The notes under the pieces are model-generated. The model made no database searches. It had not been told where the DNA came from and was given only the letters and a program-made list of their open reading frames with translations. From the NCBI RefSeq assembly GCF_016086655.4, contig NC_052134.2:31991971-32055970 (forward strand): a DNA stretch of 64,000 bases. Direction: 5' to 3'. The translations under genes were made by a program, and so were the position numbers. Shown here piece by piece: positions 1-12,052 of the stretch (position 1 is the first letter of the stretch; every line of letters begins with the position of its first letter). This DNA is from Lepeophtheirus salmonis. Its lineage: Eukaryota > Arthropoda > Copepoda > Siphonostomatoida > Caligidae.

Positions 1-899
1 ACATATATACATAATGGACCAAATAACGTGCAGGAAGGGAATAAAAATAAAATGGTTTTTAGCATAACCAACCAATAATCTTAGATATACATTTTGAAAG
101 CTTAATATCAAAAGGAAAATATTTTTGTCTTGTACCTTTACATACAACTGCTAATAGTGGTTGCTATTGCTTGGCTTTTTTGTTTATTTTTTTAAATAAA
201 ACTAAATTAGATCCTTGTTTGGGGATTATATCTACATATATGTACATGTCTAAGGCTTTTCTTCTAATAATATAGTATATTTTGTATGAACAAAGGTTTT
301 ATTGCCTCAAAAGTTATATTTATTTAGGAAAATGTTGTCATTCAAATGTATTTTATAAGACGTTTTAAAAATATGCTAAACAATGTCGTTACTCTTATTG
401 TATCTCACAACCTATCATCCAAAGAAAATAAAAGAAAAAAATAGCAAAATCGATCCACAACTATGGACTTATTATTTTATAATAATTGTTGGTAACTGTT
501 CGAAGATTATCAAGAGACAATTTGAATTGAAACCCCCAACTTTAATTCAAGCATTGATGAGTAGCAAATAATTAGAATAAATGGCAATTGACAACTGTTC
601 GTGTACAATGTAGAAAATAGAAAATCCATAGTTTGCCGATATATATTTCTTATGAATAAAAACCGGTTTCATGATTTTAATAGTTCATGGTTCTTCATAC
701 CATGATACATATGTTTACTTTTGGGTCGTACTATTTTTTTTTTTTTTTCTTCATTTGTAACACTATTTACTCAAATTCTCTATAGGTCGATAAAATAAAA
801 TCGACGCATGCACCAGCAATTTCGTTATGATACAACTGTCTGATGGCTTCCTTTTTTTTTTTTGACAACAAAAACGTTGTTCTTTCAACGAAATTAAAT
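1..899. other. AT-rich spacer, no supported feature
   Basis: Low-complexity AT-rich DNA with short homopolymer runs. The short open frames at 383-571 (+) and 767-982 (-) show no recognisable family, and the second lies antisense to the edge of the adjoining mariner relic. I see no gene, RNA or terminal repeat. Confidence 0.6.
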
Positions 900-1335
900 A
901 AAGTTTTCGGCATCATGGCAACAGCTGCTCCACTTATAAAAAAGATTGAAATTACAGGTGAGGAAAGATGATTTTTGGCCACAACAACCTAATGATGTCA
1001 AATTGAGAACTCTCAAATTTGACTGGCTTCCAAATTTGTCTGGTAACAAGACTCAACATCTTGGCATGTCTCATACAAGTCACTGAAGTGGGTGAGTGAG
1101 CACTGCTAAGAGTTCATTGGGAAAGAAATATGGCCCTTAGGATTCTACAACTAAATCCAATTGATTATTTTATCTGGAGCTACATTGAGTCTAAAACAAA
1201 TCAAACATACCATGGTATTAAGGAAACCATGTCCAACATGCCAAGGAACTACCTTGTCCATGTCTGCTAATCCTTCAGGGTCCGGGTTTAGGCATTAAGA
1301 TACTCTCTCCGAGAATGGAACATACAAATCTTTCG
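900..1335 (+). pseudogene. Tc1/mariner (DD37D-type) transposase relic, C-terminal half
   Basis: Decayed fragment of a cut-and-paste DNA transposase. A VFGIMA-like strand begins at 900, matching the usual 'VxGVVASDG' block of this family. The second catalytic block reads QDSTSWHVSYKSLKWVSEH from 1047, with its Asp at 1050-1052. The third block reads LQLNPIDYFIWSYIESK with its Asp at 1163-1165. There are 110 nt between the two Asp codons, close to the 37 residues expected of DD37D elements once one frameshift is allowed. A C-terminal SFRVRV segment follows near 1275. Stops and at least one frameshift interrupt the frame, and the first catalytic Asp and the HTH region are not recognisable. No terminal inverted repeats were found. 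Dead remnant; the family assignment is good and the edges are approximate. Confidence 0.75.
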
Positions 1336-1404
1336 ATAGTTTTCATAAATAATATTAAGCAAATTTATAATGTGGTATTATTCATCTTGAAGTTTGTACA
1401 AATC

Positions 1405-1475
1405 AATTTTCCTCCACAGCGATTTTCTCCAGGGCAATAATCCACAATTAATTTTCCCCAGCGAAGTTTTCCTAG
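1405..1475. repeat. Degenerate minisatellite (attttcctccagcg units)
   Basis: About four imperfect copies of a 15-17 bp unit of the form 'attttcctccagcgaa' can be read at about 1405, 1421, 1450 and 1465. The units are diverged and interrupted by an 'aataatccac' segment. It lies just downstream of the mariner relic. No coding potential. Confidence 0.45.
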
Positions 1476-1557
1476 TACCGTTACTAAATAACTTTCATTT
1501 TTTTAATCAAAGATTACATGTACCTAAATCAAAATTTTAATAAGTACTGTAAATCCT

Positions 1558-1684
1558 ACATTTAAAATTATTCACCTCATTACTAAGCAAAAAAAAAAAA
1601 ATAATATATACACAAATTAAGTACATTTAAAATTATTCACCTCATTACAAAACGTAATAAATATAATATATACACAAATTAAGT
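1558..1684. repeat. Two-copy tandem duplication, ~63-bp unit
   Basis: Copy 1 (1558-1622) and copy 2 (1623-1684) both start 'acatttaaaattattcacct' and both end 'tatatacacaaattaagt'. They differ mainly in the middle, where copy 1 has a poly-A run and copy 2 has 'aaaacgtaataaat'. A third 'acattttt' follows. It looks like a local slippage or unequal-exchange duplication. Confidence 0.85.
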
Positions 1685-3331
1685 ACATTTTTGAATTCAT
1701 TTACGTTAGCCCACACATAGCACAGCACAAGGACAAAATATCAAGTGTTGCATATACTTATATAGAATTATAAAATATTGAGGACGGTCAAAATATGTAA
1801 GTATAATTGTAAACATAGAATAATTATTTTATTGGCTTATATATGTCTTGACGTATCATTTATACTTCCGGAAAGATTATGAAAAACAGAGTTGTATACT
1901 TGGATCGTAAAAATACAATAACCTTTCTTTATTTTTACAGAGTACCTCGCATAATATATTACGAATTGGCATTAATTTAATGTCAGTGATGTTAGAAGCT
2001 GAATTTTCAAGGGATCTCTTTAAACTTACAAATTTATATCTTTACAGTTTATATAGTCATAGATCATTAAACATTTGCTGAATAATACATTTCTTAACAT
2101 AACAAAGTATTACTGGATCAAGCTGAAAAATTCAATCAGATATACTGAGATTCAATGCTATGCAGCAAAACATCAAATTTATACATTTTAATATTATTTT
2201 AATTTAAATCTGATATAAAAGAAAACTTTTCTATTCATTCAAATGATTGGATATTATCCAAAAAAAGATTCATAGACAGAAAAAGATATTCGACATTTCA
2301 CAACTGGCAACCTACAAAAAAAGTATTTTTTTTTTGTAGTGATACAAAAAATGAATGTAATACTTTATGAATAAAAGAACTAACACCCCTTTCCCCCAAA
2401 AAAAAAAAAAAATGAAATAGATTAAATAAGGAAAGTATAATATATTCTAATAAGTAATCAAATTAGAAAAAATAAATTTGGCAACTTTAAAATTAAAAAA
2501 AAACTTTAATATTTTCTTTAATTTTTTTTTTTTTTTGTGCTTTTAAAATGAAAAAAAAGTGCATTTTTTGTGAAAGTGATGCTTTTTTCGCTCTTAGTAA
2601 TATACAGGGTGGCAACTAAAACAAATTTAATATTTCAAAATTCTGAGATCTTAAGTGACTGATTTAGAAAAAATCGATGCTACTTAGTATTTATTAAATA
2701 TTAGCTGTGGACAAAGATTTATTATTTTATGAGGGAACTAAGAATATCATCTGAAGGTAACAAATTATACAGATATATACAAAACATACGTTACATAAGC
2801 CTAAATAGACATTTTGGCTTAAAATTAGACCTCCTAGCCATGACTTACACCTAAAAACAATCAACTATTTCAATAAGATCAGCACAAAATTGTAAAAAAA
2901 AAATCACATACTAAATGTTTAAAAAAATAGTAATCAATCCATTCGTCTCCCTTGATGAAGGGTTCATACCTCCAAACAATTATTTTCAAGCTAGTCATGC
3001 ATCTAGCTGAAATTGACAATGTAAAAAGTATGATTTCAGGAATCACCACACACCCTTGGTATTTTTAAAGAAAAATTAGCAAATATAGCTGCAGAGGAAA
3101 AAACAATTGCTCATGTTTTCTCTACATTTTAATTTATTGGTAATAAGATTTTTAGCACTTAAAAGCTTCCAATATCTAACAGTGTTAGGGTTGTCTAGGT
3201 GGGTTTCATGTCATGAAAAGTAATTATATTACCATTTATTGCTTCCATTTCAAAATCCCGAGGAATTCCTATACCCGTGAAAAATATATTTTGGATCCAT
3301 ATTATCTCACAATATCCACTCTTGAGCTAGA
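1685..3331. other. AT-rich spacer with a TIR-like motif at 2605
   Basis: Mostly poly-A/poly-T-rich DNA. At 2603 the sequence 'tacagggtggcaactaaaac' begins with a TA dinucleotide followed by 'cagggtg', the form seen at the ends of the mariner elements at 37.5 and 54.06 kb in this window. It could be the left end of the HTH relic that starts at 3332. No matching inverted end was found downstream, so it stays a candidate. Nothing else is supported. Confidence 0.4.
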
Positions 3332-3670
3332 ATCAAAAGCAGGACACAGCTTTAATCAGTGCGGCTTAATCACCAACTGAGATTTCAAAGACAATAGGAG
3401 TGGCAAGGAAGACTGTCGATAATGTAAAAAAGAAGCAGAGGAACATTGAAATTGAGGATGGTTATTAGCAGAAAGTCTAATAGCAATACAGATTATGTCA
3501 AGTACATAATTCAGATGGACTCAATCTATACACAATTATGCTAGATATTTGGTGGTCTTTCATGTTGCAGTCAATAAAACAGTCGCAAAGCTTGGAGATT
3601 AGTCATTGGCATCGCCGTACGTCAGAATGGCGCATTGTCTGCTACAGCGTACCAAAAAACACCTAACCCA
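3332..3670 (+). pseudogene. Tc1/mariner-type HTH fragment
   Basis: A short relic of the DNA-binding N-terminus of a Tc1/mariner transposase. A segment reading KAGHSFNQ (from about 3335) is followed, after a frameshift, by TEISKTIGVARKTVDNVKKK from 3376. This is the second and third helix pattern of a paired-like HTH (I/L-x-x-x-I/L-G-V-x-R-x-T-V). A second HTH-like stretch containing 'VNKTVAKLGD' and 'SLASP' follows around 3570-3625. No catalytic block is visible. The candidate TIR at 2605 may belong to it. Family recognition rests on these motifs only. Confidence 0.45.
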
Positions 3671-3725
3671 ACTGTCCACCAATTCCATATGTAAATATAT
3701 ATGAATTAAGGCATAATTAATTATT

Positions 3726-3751
3726 AAAAGCTCTTATATATAAGAGCTTTT
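3726..3751. repeat. Perfect 26-bp palindrome
   Basis: The half-site 'aaaagctcttata' is followed directly by its exact reverse complement with no loop. It lies about 60 bp after the HTH relic. It could extrude as a cruciform or be the residue of an element end. No function can be assigned. Confidence 0.85.
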
Positions 3752-5379
3752 GACCAACTCTTAATAGTACTAAAATATTAGTAATACAATTATATATTTG
3801 TAGTACCTTCACCCAAAAGGAAACTAGAATAATTTTTCTCAAAATTGAACATGGAATACATTTTCCACAAAATTATCACTTATTTCAATGAACAAATGGT
3901 TCTGATTAATCCTTGCGAGGCACCACAAATTGTGCGTAAAGTAGCCAAAACTCACCACCATATTTATTGAATTCTAAAATTATATGTCTAAGACAATATT
4001 GGAGCAAAATTAAGTCAGATAGATAAAATGAAGATTTAAAACTACAGTTAATACTCTCGGATAACTCAATTCATCCCAGAAATTTGAATTAAACCCTATA
4101 ATTGACCGTAATATCTCTTTGAAATATTGTCCGTCATTTTATAAATATAAATCATTGAACCTCTGAATATATGATTCGTGTATTTTTCATAAAAATAAAT
4201 AGTTTCTTTTACTAAACCCCATACATGTATGCGACATTGAAAAAATACATTGAAGCCATGATCAATAGAGATACTTTTAACATTGATTGGAGCCAGTACC
4301 GTTAAACATAATATCGAATTTAAATATCAACTCAATGTGAAGTACCTTAACTCCATTCGAAAAATATTGTGTAGGTCATTGTTTTTTATTTTCGCCTGTA
4401 AAGTACTTAGAAATAATTAAGAGCGTGAGAATGTGTTTGATTGAATCCAAGATAAATTAAATTATTACTACTTAAATCAGAAATATCAGGAATGTTGAGA
4501 GATCAGAGAGTTGGTGATTTGTTCTATATATCAGAAGGAAATTCAGAAGGACAATTTTAATGACAGTGGAGTTTACTCCGCAAGAATGACCCCAGCTGCA
4601 AGTATCAAGTGAAAATTGATCATAAGCAGAAAATATGGTACTTTGCTGTTAAAAAACTTCATCTGTTACATCCTTCTGTCTAGATGACCCTGCTCCAGTT
4701 GAGGTCTCACTGCCTGAACCAAGATCTGAATAGTATGTTTCTGCTACAGAGAAAGTTGCTGCAGACACACAAAATAATGGCGACATATCAAATTACCGCA
4801 ACGGTTGGATTTTTCCTGGAGTGAAACTTCCTAACCTCGATATCGGGTTCATTTTCTCTCCTGAGCAGCTTTCTGTAGTCAACAACAAAAAATTCCCTCT
4901 GCAGAGGATTCTGAGACTAGCGACAATGATCAGGGAGAGGAGAAGAGCAAGACTGATGAGATGGAATTTGTGGAAGGCAGCTAGGAGTACCCCAAAGTCT
5001 TCAAGAGCCACCTGGGGGACGTGACACTTACCGGGCGGAAGCCACAGTAGAAGGCCATCGAGACCATAACCCAATTTACAAACATAAAGTCCTGAGATAG
5101 ATGACAAATACTCCAGAGACTTTCAATATGGTGACAAGTAAGATATACTGCTATGGTGTCAGTGAACCACCCCCTTATATTAACAGGCAAACTTGCATTC
5201 GTTTTTAACAGTTAATACTTGCTATCAGTTCAGCTAAAAATCTGAAAAGTTTTTTGGGTTTTTTTCATTTTTGCCTGGAGAAGTTATTTTCAACGTCAGC
5301 AAAGGATAAGCAGATGAATGATTCACTTTTTATAACGTCATCATATTGGAATATAATTTCCCCATTTTACTCACTGTAT
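3752..5379. other. Spacer, possible diverged hAT 5' portion
   Basis: From about 4550 the composition becomes less AT-rich and partly open frames appear on both strands (for example 4821-5024 + and 4793-5107 -). They flank the hAT relic that becomes recognisable at 5380, so they may be its upstream part. I recognise no motif in them. 3752-4550 is AT-rich with nothing supported. Confidence 0.3.
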
Positions 5380-7215
5380 GACGTACTGTAAATTCCCGTG
5401 GCTAGAATTTGACGAGGTTGGAAAGTAAGTCAAGTGTTTTGCCTGTTCCAAATTTGTCCTTTCCAAGCTTAGGAATTTTGAGTTAATGACATTGGAAAAC
5501 AGTTCCTCGTCAAAAGTTCATTCAAACAACAAAAACACAAACTATCGATGGAAAAGTCCATCATTTTCTTCACATCAAAGAGAAAGAATGTCTCGGGCTT
5601 CTGTCAGGTTCAGTGTGAACAAGCTGAAGAAGTCGTGAAGTAGAGGACTTATTCGAGGCATCTTTTCCAAACCGTTGGATTCCTTGGAAAGCAAAGATTG
5701 ACTTTTATGGGTGATTTCTAGGCAAGAGAAAAGTTGACAGAATATAATGAAAATAATCAAGGAAACTTCAAGGATCCTTTCCCCCTGAGTTCACACGACA
5801 ATCAGATTCTCAAAGATAAACTAGGGGCCAAGGTCAAAAAATTTGGTTCAGCTGGGGCTTGTTTTGCCAAGTGGACTTCAGCTAACATATAGTATCCAAA
5901 GTGACGGAGAATATAATTGAAGATGTCAAGACTTGTAACAGCGGTGATGACTAATGGTTCTCTGTGATTGTTGATGAGACATCATCAGTTATATCAAACA
6001 AGGGAAGGAAGTGGGGCCTCTGTATGTCTACATCCACTGCTACGCCGCCTATTCCTCAACCTTGTAGTCTATGATATTCTCTCAAATATAACCTTGTTGA
6101 GAAATACACTAGGGACGGTGCAAATTTTATACAATTTGATTGATGGGTCACCAAAGAGGTCAGCAATCTACAAGTCGGTGAAGATAATAAGCGAAGATAA
6201 GTAACTTGACAAGATGATGACAGGCTGCCACCTGCTGGAGTCTCTCCTACAATGTTGTACACGCTGTATCCTAGAAATGATCAGAATCCTGAAGACCCTC
6301 ATAATAATGAGAAAAGATAAAAATACATTGTCAAGTTCTACAGCAGCTTTTCTGCTCAACAGGATCTTTAGTCACCAATTTGTTTTCGGCATTGACTGTT
6401 GAAGACACGCCTCAGACACACATATAGCTTGTCAGATTAACTTCAAGGTAGAAAGGTGGACCTAACAAAGGTCCGGAAATACGTCAACCTATTGATTAGG
6501 ACTCTTGAAGATCTTAAGAATGAGAAAAGCTTTGAATCAATCTGAAAACTTGCTGAGTTGAAGTCGTCTGAGCTGAAATCGGTAGCTGACCAGGAAGACT
6601 CAATTAATTTCGAGTTCAAGGAAGTGAAGATTCCAAGGAGAGTAAAGTGGAAAGAAACAACTAAATCCTACTTCCGTGAAACACATTTCGATGTTGCAAT
6701 CAATAAGCTTGAGAGTAGATTTTCCACCGATGATACAGACATTACGATAAATCATGACAATCGGTAGAGGTAGATCCCCTTGTCATGGAGCGTGTAGCCA
6801 AGCGCTACAAACTTGATCTCGAGCAGCTCCAGTCATACCATGCAATATTCCAGCAATTCAAGGTTAATATCAGAATGTTAAATTTTGCATCACATGCTTA
6901 AAATTTATGTTTCTCTAGGCAGATATTGACGCAGAAGACATAGTTTCGTCACAAATGGCTGCACAGTTAAAAAGCTCGGAAGTGTTCAGCCTGATGCCGG
7001 AGCTATACAAGGTGATCGTGATCCTGGCCTCAATGCCCATCAGCTGCTGAGAGGTGGAGCGGTCATTCTCCTGTCTCATAAGGCTAAGTACCACATGAGG
7101 CTCTCCTCCCTCAACCTCTTCAATATGCACAGGGCGATGGTGGGCATGGTGCTCCATAAAGATATGGACAGTTTTATTTACACCTTTGCGTCCAGGAAAG
7201 AGAAGATAAACTTCT
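5380..7215 (+). pseudogene. hAT transposase relic (TTF zinc finger / ZMYM1-like type)
   Basis: Degenerate transposase of the hAT superfamily, of the type often annotated as 'zinc finger MYM-type protein 1-like'. Three family landmarks appear in the right order on the plus strand. A TTF-type zinc-finger segment reads PWLEFDEVGK, stop, VKCFACSKF near 5396-5460. The conserved VDETSSVISNK block, equivalent to the 'DETTDxSN' motif that carries a catalytic Asp, starts at 5970. The C-terminal hAT dimerisation region reads LYKVIVILASMPISC, stop, EVERSFSCL near 7000-7075 and continues in another frame as LSSLNLFNMHRAMVGMVLHK and FASRKEK up to about 7195. The longest clean stretch is 6558-6767, in the insertion domain. 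Many stops and frameshifts make it non-functional. No TIRs or 8-bp target duplication were seen. Confidence 0.72.
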
Positions 7216-7678
7216 TCTTCTTAGTCATGATAAAGAACACATGCATTTTTTCTTGATTTTTTTCAAACACATCACCACGTATACATGCGAGTTTAGACAA
7301 CATCTACTATCTTTTCTGTCGATATAACTGTTGCATGGTCTATTATTTCGCCCAGTGCATATACTCAATTATACTCCTTCCTAGGTGAATAGATCGATAT
7401 TGACTTTCAGTCCAGAAGTTTTCCTTTCGATTCTATTTTTCTCAATGTTTGCCTGAAGAAAATAATGGTCAAACAGTCCATTGGACGATGTTCTTGCAAT
7501 ATCTAGTCTGTGCTGTAGCATTTGTCCTGTTTAAATATCCCATATTCACCAATGAAAATCAACCGTTCACCTTTGTAAAGCGGACCGGAAAATCTTCCCG
7601 ACATACGGCACTGGTCCTTGGTAATGCTAAAGAGGTGTATTCTCACAAACAGCATGAAACAATCTGATCTTTAACGTT

Positions 7679-7790
7679 GCTAATGACTTAAATTATCTAA
7701 AATACGCACCAGTTGGAAGTGTTTTATCTTTTCTGATGAAAAAACGTTGGATGTTGACTCCGTTTCTGGTTGCATGTTAAGATGAACATC
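7679..7790 (+). pseudogene. Tc1/mariner fragment around the first catalytic Asp
   Basis: ANDLNYLKYAPVGS (from 7679) is followed after a frameshift by CFIFSDEKTLDVDSVSG (from 7719). FSDEK carries the first catalytic Asp of Tc1/mariner transposases, and the preceding 'LLNDxK' spacing fits the family. The frame stops at about 7775. The upstream open frame 7449-7667 may be the N-terminal part but has no recognisable HTH. Short isolated relic. Confidence 0.45.
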
Positions 7791-8044
7791 ATGAAATTAT
7801 TGAGTAAATGAGGTAAGTCCTGATAAAAATGGATTTGCAATACATCTGTTAGTACTGTGTCTCTTTCATTGAGATAATTACTACTACAGTAGTAGCATGA
7901 TATAATTGTTCAAAATTGTCTTCGACGTCTTACCATGTGTTACGAATAACAATGAACATCACATCATAATCTTATAAATCCTTCTTTTTTTACATATTAT
8001 GAGGATTTTTATTTATGAATTTTATTTCTGACAGCCTCAATTAC

Positions 8045-8245
8045 AACATTCTTGAGACAAAGTAAGAAGGCTGTACATACTTTAGTAATGTAAGTTATGT
8101 ACATCCTCCTCTAATGGGACTCCACACAGGCTTTAAAGGTTGGTTTTGTTGCTATAGAAGACTCTATATGCTTTGGACTCAATATGCCATCCATTTGAAA
8201 AGTAAAATGGATTCAGATCAGATGACTGGGGAAACGAACACTCTA
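8045..8245 (-). pseudogene. Tc1/mariner C-terminal fragment
   Basis: On the minus strand the segment FPQSSDLNPFYFSNGWHIES, followed by KAYRVFYSN, matches the third catalytic block of DD37D-like transposases (usual form PPSSPDLNPLDYxxWxxxES). The catalytic Asp is replaced by Tyr (NPFYF), so this copy could not catalyse. A cysteine-containing tail follows with several stops. Coding-like sequence may extend to about 8500, where a 'PRSGRS' stretch resembles the linker after the HTH, but that part is weak. Confidence 0.5.
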
Positions 8246-8509
8246 TGACCATATTCATATTGTGTATGGTTTTTTATTGATCTGCCACTTCTAGGCAAAT
8301 TCATGTAGCTTTTTCTATATTCCACAAGTTTTCTGATCTGGTACAATGCCTCTTAACAATGTCAGAATTACTATGGCCAGTGCAGACCAATGTGGCAGCC
8401 TCTAACAACTTTGCTTCAATTTTTATTAATAATCAACATAGATATAACAATGTTACATGACTCTTTTGTTAGTCAAAAATCCAGCTTCAACTGGTATAAT
8501 TGAAAAAAA

Positions 8510-10859
8510 AAAATGATTGGAACTTCACAAAACCTTTTTAATCTTTTTAAACGGGCAGCATAATTAGAAATAAAAAAAACATTAAGGAAAATAAGCAGAA
8601 ATGTTTAGTTTACACCCAGTATAAGTATATACTTTCTTGTCTTATATAAAATATGTTATTTTAAGGTATTAAGATATAATAATGGAATTAGCATAAACAA
8701 CAACAAAAAAGGTTTTTAAACCGATTTTTCATAATATTATTATGAATTTAAATAAACTTGGGTTAAAAAACTGATAGCATTTTATTTAAAGATTTAAAAA
8801 AATTGGCAAAGAAATGAAAAAAAAACAAAAAACTTTTGTTAACTTTATTGGATGTCAAAAAGTTAAGTTTTTAACTTATTAGTATATATATATATCTACT
8901 ACTACTAACATACTATATGAAGCCAGGTGAAGCAAAGCATAGCAAAAAAAAATCGATATTGAAATATCCTAATAAAAAACTTTATAAATAAAGTTTTTTG
9001 TGAATAATTATGAATTTATATTATTTTTGCAAACCTTTAGATAATAAGGTACAAGTAAATGCAATTTTCAATATTTTGTTAAAAGATTTTTTTGGATTAA
9101 ATTCGTCAACCAATTTTTGCCTTTGGATTAAGATGATGTGTTCCTAATTGATTTTATCTCGTTACACATAAAATGATCTTAATATCCCACTTTTGTGGCC
9201 TAGCTCTTTAAAAGTATTCAGCATTCTTTCGTTGATTGTCCTTTAGTGGGAATAATAAAAGAGTTCTGATCATTGAATTTGGAAATGAAAAACCACAAAA
9301 TGGGGAAAATTAAATTGTAAATTTTATTCGATCTTTCATCCAAAAAATTGTCACACGAAAGTCAAGCCATGCATGTTGCTTTGTTAAGTGCCAAGGCTCT
9401 CATTGCATCAAGGCTAACTAAGGTAAAAATAATTGCATATAAAGTTTTATCTCAAAATCCCAAACTTGGATGGTAGCTCCTTGAGGTGATTCTTACCGTA
9501 TTTCTGATTCCCTCCGATACTATTTGACGTTGAAGAGGGCCGTCTATCAATATGAAAATTTTATGAAGAGATTAACGTTTTAATTTGAGGAATTGAGCTT
9601 ATTTATGATATTTTAGTAGCGCAATTCTCCCTAAAAATTTATATTGTTTTAATTCTGTATGTACACTATGAGCAATACAAATAAAGATTAATTTTTTAAA
9701 TGTGCTCTTTTTAAAGTATAAATTGTATGTCTTCAATTTACGACAAACTATAATAAAAAAAGAAAAGTTTCAATTTTTTGTCATTAAAATTTACTTCCAA
9801 AACATTTTTTCTAATCCAGAAAAACATACAAAAATAATTTAATATATTTTAAATTGTAGTTTATATTTGTTTATCTATTTCAAACTGAAAAAAACACTAA
9901 ATTATGTAGATGTTTTAAAATCATATTTCTTAAAACAATTTTTGGGCCAAAAAAAACCCAGAAATATTTGGTCATAAAAATATTATTTTTATGTTTATTG
10001 GCGTAAAAGCAATCAAATGGCAAAAAAAAAGAAGGTTGAAATTTTGTTGACTATGCATTTATTACTAATAATTTTAAAATGTTTCAAGTTTTTTCTTTAA
10101 AGTGACTATGAGCCCATTGTCATCAAAATATCTTTTAAATCGTTGAAAGAAGAATAAACGGTCTGTTTACTTATCATATTATGTATAACCAATAGTTTAC
10201 TTGTCATTTCCATTTTCTTAACATGAATACATAAGTAACAGTATTTATTATGATTTATTTTGTGTCATTCTTATAGAAGAAAAAGGGAAAAAAAGATATT
10301 TATAAAATTAATTTTGACAGAAAAAAATGGGGATATGTCAACATTAACAACAAAGAAAATTCTTAGAATATGTTTTTAGGAGGATATGAAAATAATACTT
10401 GAAAGAAAGAGTTATTACTTAAGCACTCTCTTAAGCCTCATGAATCTATTCTCATCATGCATACATATACATAAATATGTAAGAAAAAAAAGTGGATCTC
10501 AGAAATTCAGAATGCGGGATTGTATTTTAATTTTTATATGTATATTTAAGCTAGAAAATGTTCTTTTATAAATATAATTTATTCAACATTACAATGGGAC
10601 GTAAATATATATATATGAATGAACCACAAGGTGGCATGACAGTAGGCAATTTGGAGATGCAAGAAAAATAAATTAAAAAGGGAGTCCTTTTTAATTCATT
10701 TTTCTTGTTCACCAAAACAATTTTAAATTTGAGCTTAAAGATAATAGTCATAAAATAATATTAACATATCTAGAGTTGTATTATTTTACAGCCAGCAAGA
10801 CAGCAGCAGCACTCTGATTGTTTTGGAAATTAACTAATATAAGTAGACAACGCGCAGAT
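8510..10859. other. AT-rich spacer with one exon-like stretch
   Basis: Mostly poly-A/T DNA including a TA run and CTA repeats at 8881-8910. At 9331-9422 a 31-codon open stretch contains SHESQAMHVALLSAKALIAS and ends in AAG followed by 'gtaaaa', a possible splice donor. I do not recognise the peptide and saw no partner exon. The open frames at 10386-10751 look accidental. Confidence 0.35.
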
Positions 10860-11810
10860 TTTTTTTAAAAGCTATTTAAGAACTAAAATGTGAGTACACA
10901 TTTGTGTGTGAGGTCCTGTTGATTTCCTTCTCCAAAGTGCCCATATAAAAAAATCAAGTGGGTTCAAATCTGGTGAGGAAGGGGGCCATATCTCTTTGAA
11001 CTAGAATTGAGCCATGTTATTTGAACAAACTTATGGCACTTGGTGGAGGTACTAGAGGAGGAGCCGTCCTGAGTCCACGGGTAGTCTCCCTCTGTGTATT
11101 TGGTATACAGCCATGGCAAGATGGTGTACCTAAGCACTTTATTGTAGGCCTCCTGGCCGATTTTCTGTCCAGCCTTAAAAAAGAACAGAAGCATCTTTTT
11201 TCCATCAGAGGCCACAACACCGAGAACCATTGTTTGGTAAGTATATTTGTTATAGTTTATCCATCGGACCTCTTCTTTAGTTTCTGCCAGACAGTGTATG
11301 TTCCGGCGGTTGTGGAATTGATCAGATGTGAAAATCTTCTTGTCCCAATTTTTTTTTTACAATTGACCAATTTGCCTTGATACATTTGACGATTTTCTTG
11401 CACCTCTTGAGCCTCCTGGCTTTCATGCATTCTGTCAGAAGGTTGAGTGGGGTCCTTGTGAAAGAAACTAATCCCAAGCTGTACTTTATATCCCCCCTGA
11501 TGGTCCTTGGAGCCACATAAAAGTTATTGGCGAGGCGATTCATCGACTTAGTGGGATCCTCCTTTTTTTATTGTCCAAACTTAACAAGAATTTCGCATCC
11601 CTTTTTAAATTATGCCCCCACTTCCTGACGTTCCGGAGATATCTTTTCCATTTTTTTAATTTTTTTTATATGGTGACCAACCTAAAAACCATATCCTAGA
11701 ACACAAAATATGTCCTGAATCTTCATCACATTAACACCAGTATCTAAGAGATCTGAGATGCGCTGTATTTTGCTTGTTGCTCGCTCAAGATGATGAAACG
11801 ACTAAATTAT
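10860..11810 (-). pseudogene. DD37D (maT-like) Tc1/mariner transposase, nearly full length but broken
   Basis: Best-preserved DNA transposase in the window, reading right to left. HTH-region segments (ISDLLDTGVNVMKIQDI near 11.7 kb, then NRLANNFYVAPRTIRGDIK in the 11322-11543 frame) are followed by LLTECMKARRLKRCKK. The catalytic domain has DKKIFTSDQFHNRRN (first Asp codon at 11342-11344), MVLGVVASDGKKM, WTQDG (second Asp at 11066-11068) and PPSSPDLNPLDFFIW (third Asp at 10953-10955). All three catalytic Asp residues are therefore still present. The 110 nt between the last two equals the spacing in the relic at 0.9-1.3 kb. At least two frameshifts and several stops kill the gene, and an SSSS run replaces the usual APxH after WTQDG. 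No clear TIRs were found. Confidence 0.85.
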
Positions 11811-11868
11811 TAGTATAGTTTGTTTATGTAAAAAGGACGACGAAAAATAATACCAAAAAAATAAAAAC

Positions 11869-11898
11869 TTAACCTTTTCATAGTAATGAAAAGGTTAA
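11869..11898. repeat. Perfect 13-bp-arm hairpin
   Basis: Arms 'ttaaccttttcat' (11869-11881) and 'atgaaaaggttaa' (11886-11898) are exact reverse complements around a 4-nt loop, 'agta'. It lies about 60 bp upstream of the start side of the minus-strand transposase relic. It may be part of that element's 5' untranslated or terminal region, or an unrelated inverted repeat. Confidence 0.8.
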
Positions 11899-12052
11899 CA
11901 TTATTTAACGGTCCACGTTTTGCTGTCTTAGCCTGTAAGATATTTCATGAATTCATAATATAGTCCCGCAAACAATAATTCAAATTTATTGACAACCTCC
12001 CCTTTAAAAAAACCGGTGCCTGTACCCTGTTAGAATAAGATTTGATATAATT

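Noticed and set aside
767..982. Minus-strand 71-codon frame
   Set aside because: Runs antisense across the edge of the plus-strand mariner relic, contains a poly-lysine run from poly-T, and has no family motif.
11021..11380. Plus-strand 119-codon frame
   Set aside because: Antisense to the minus-strand DD37D transposase whose catalytic blocks fall in the same bases.
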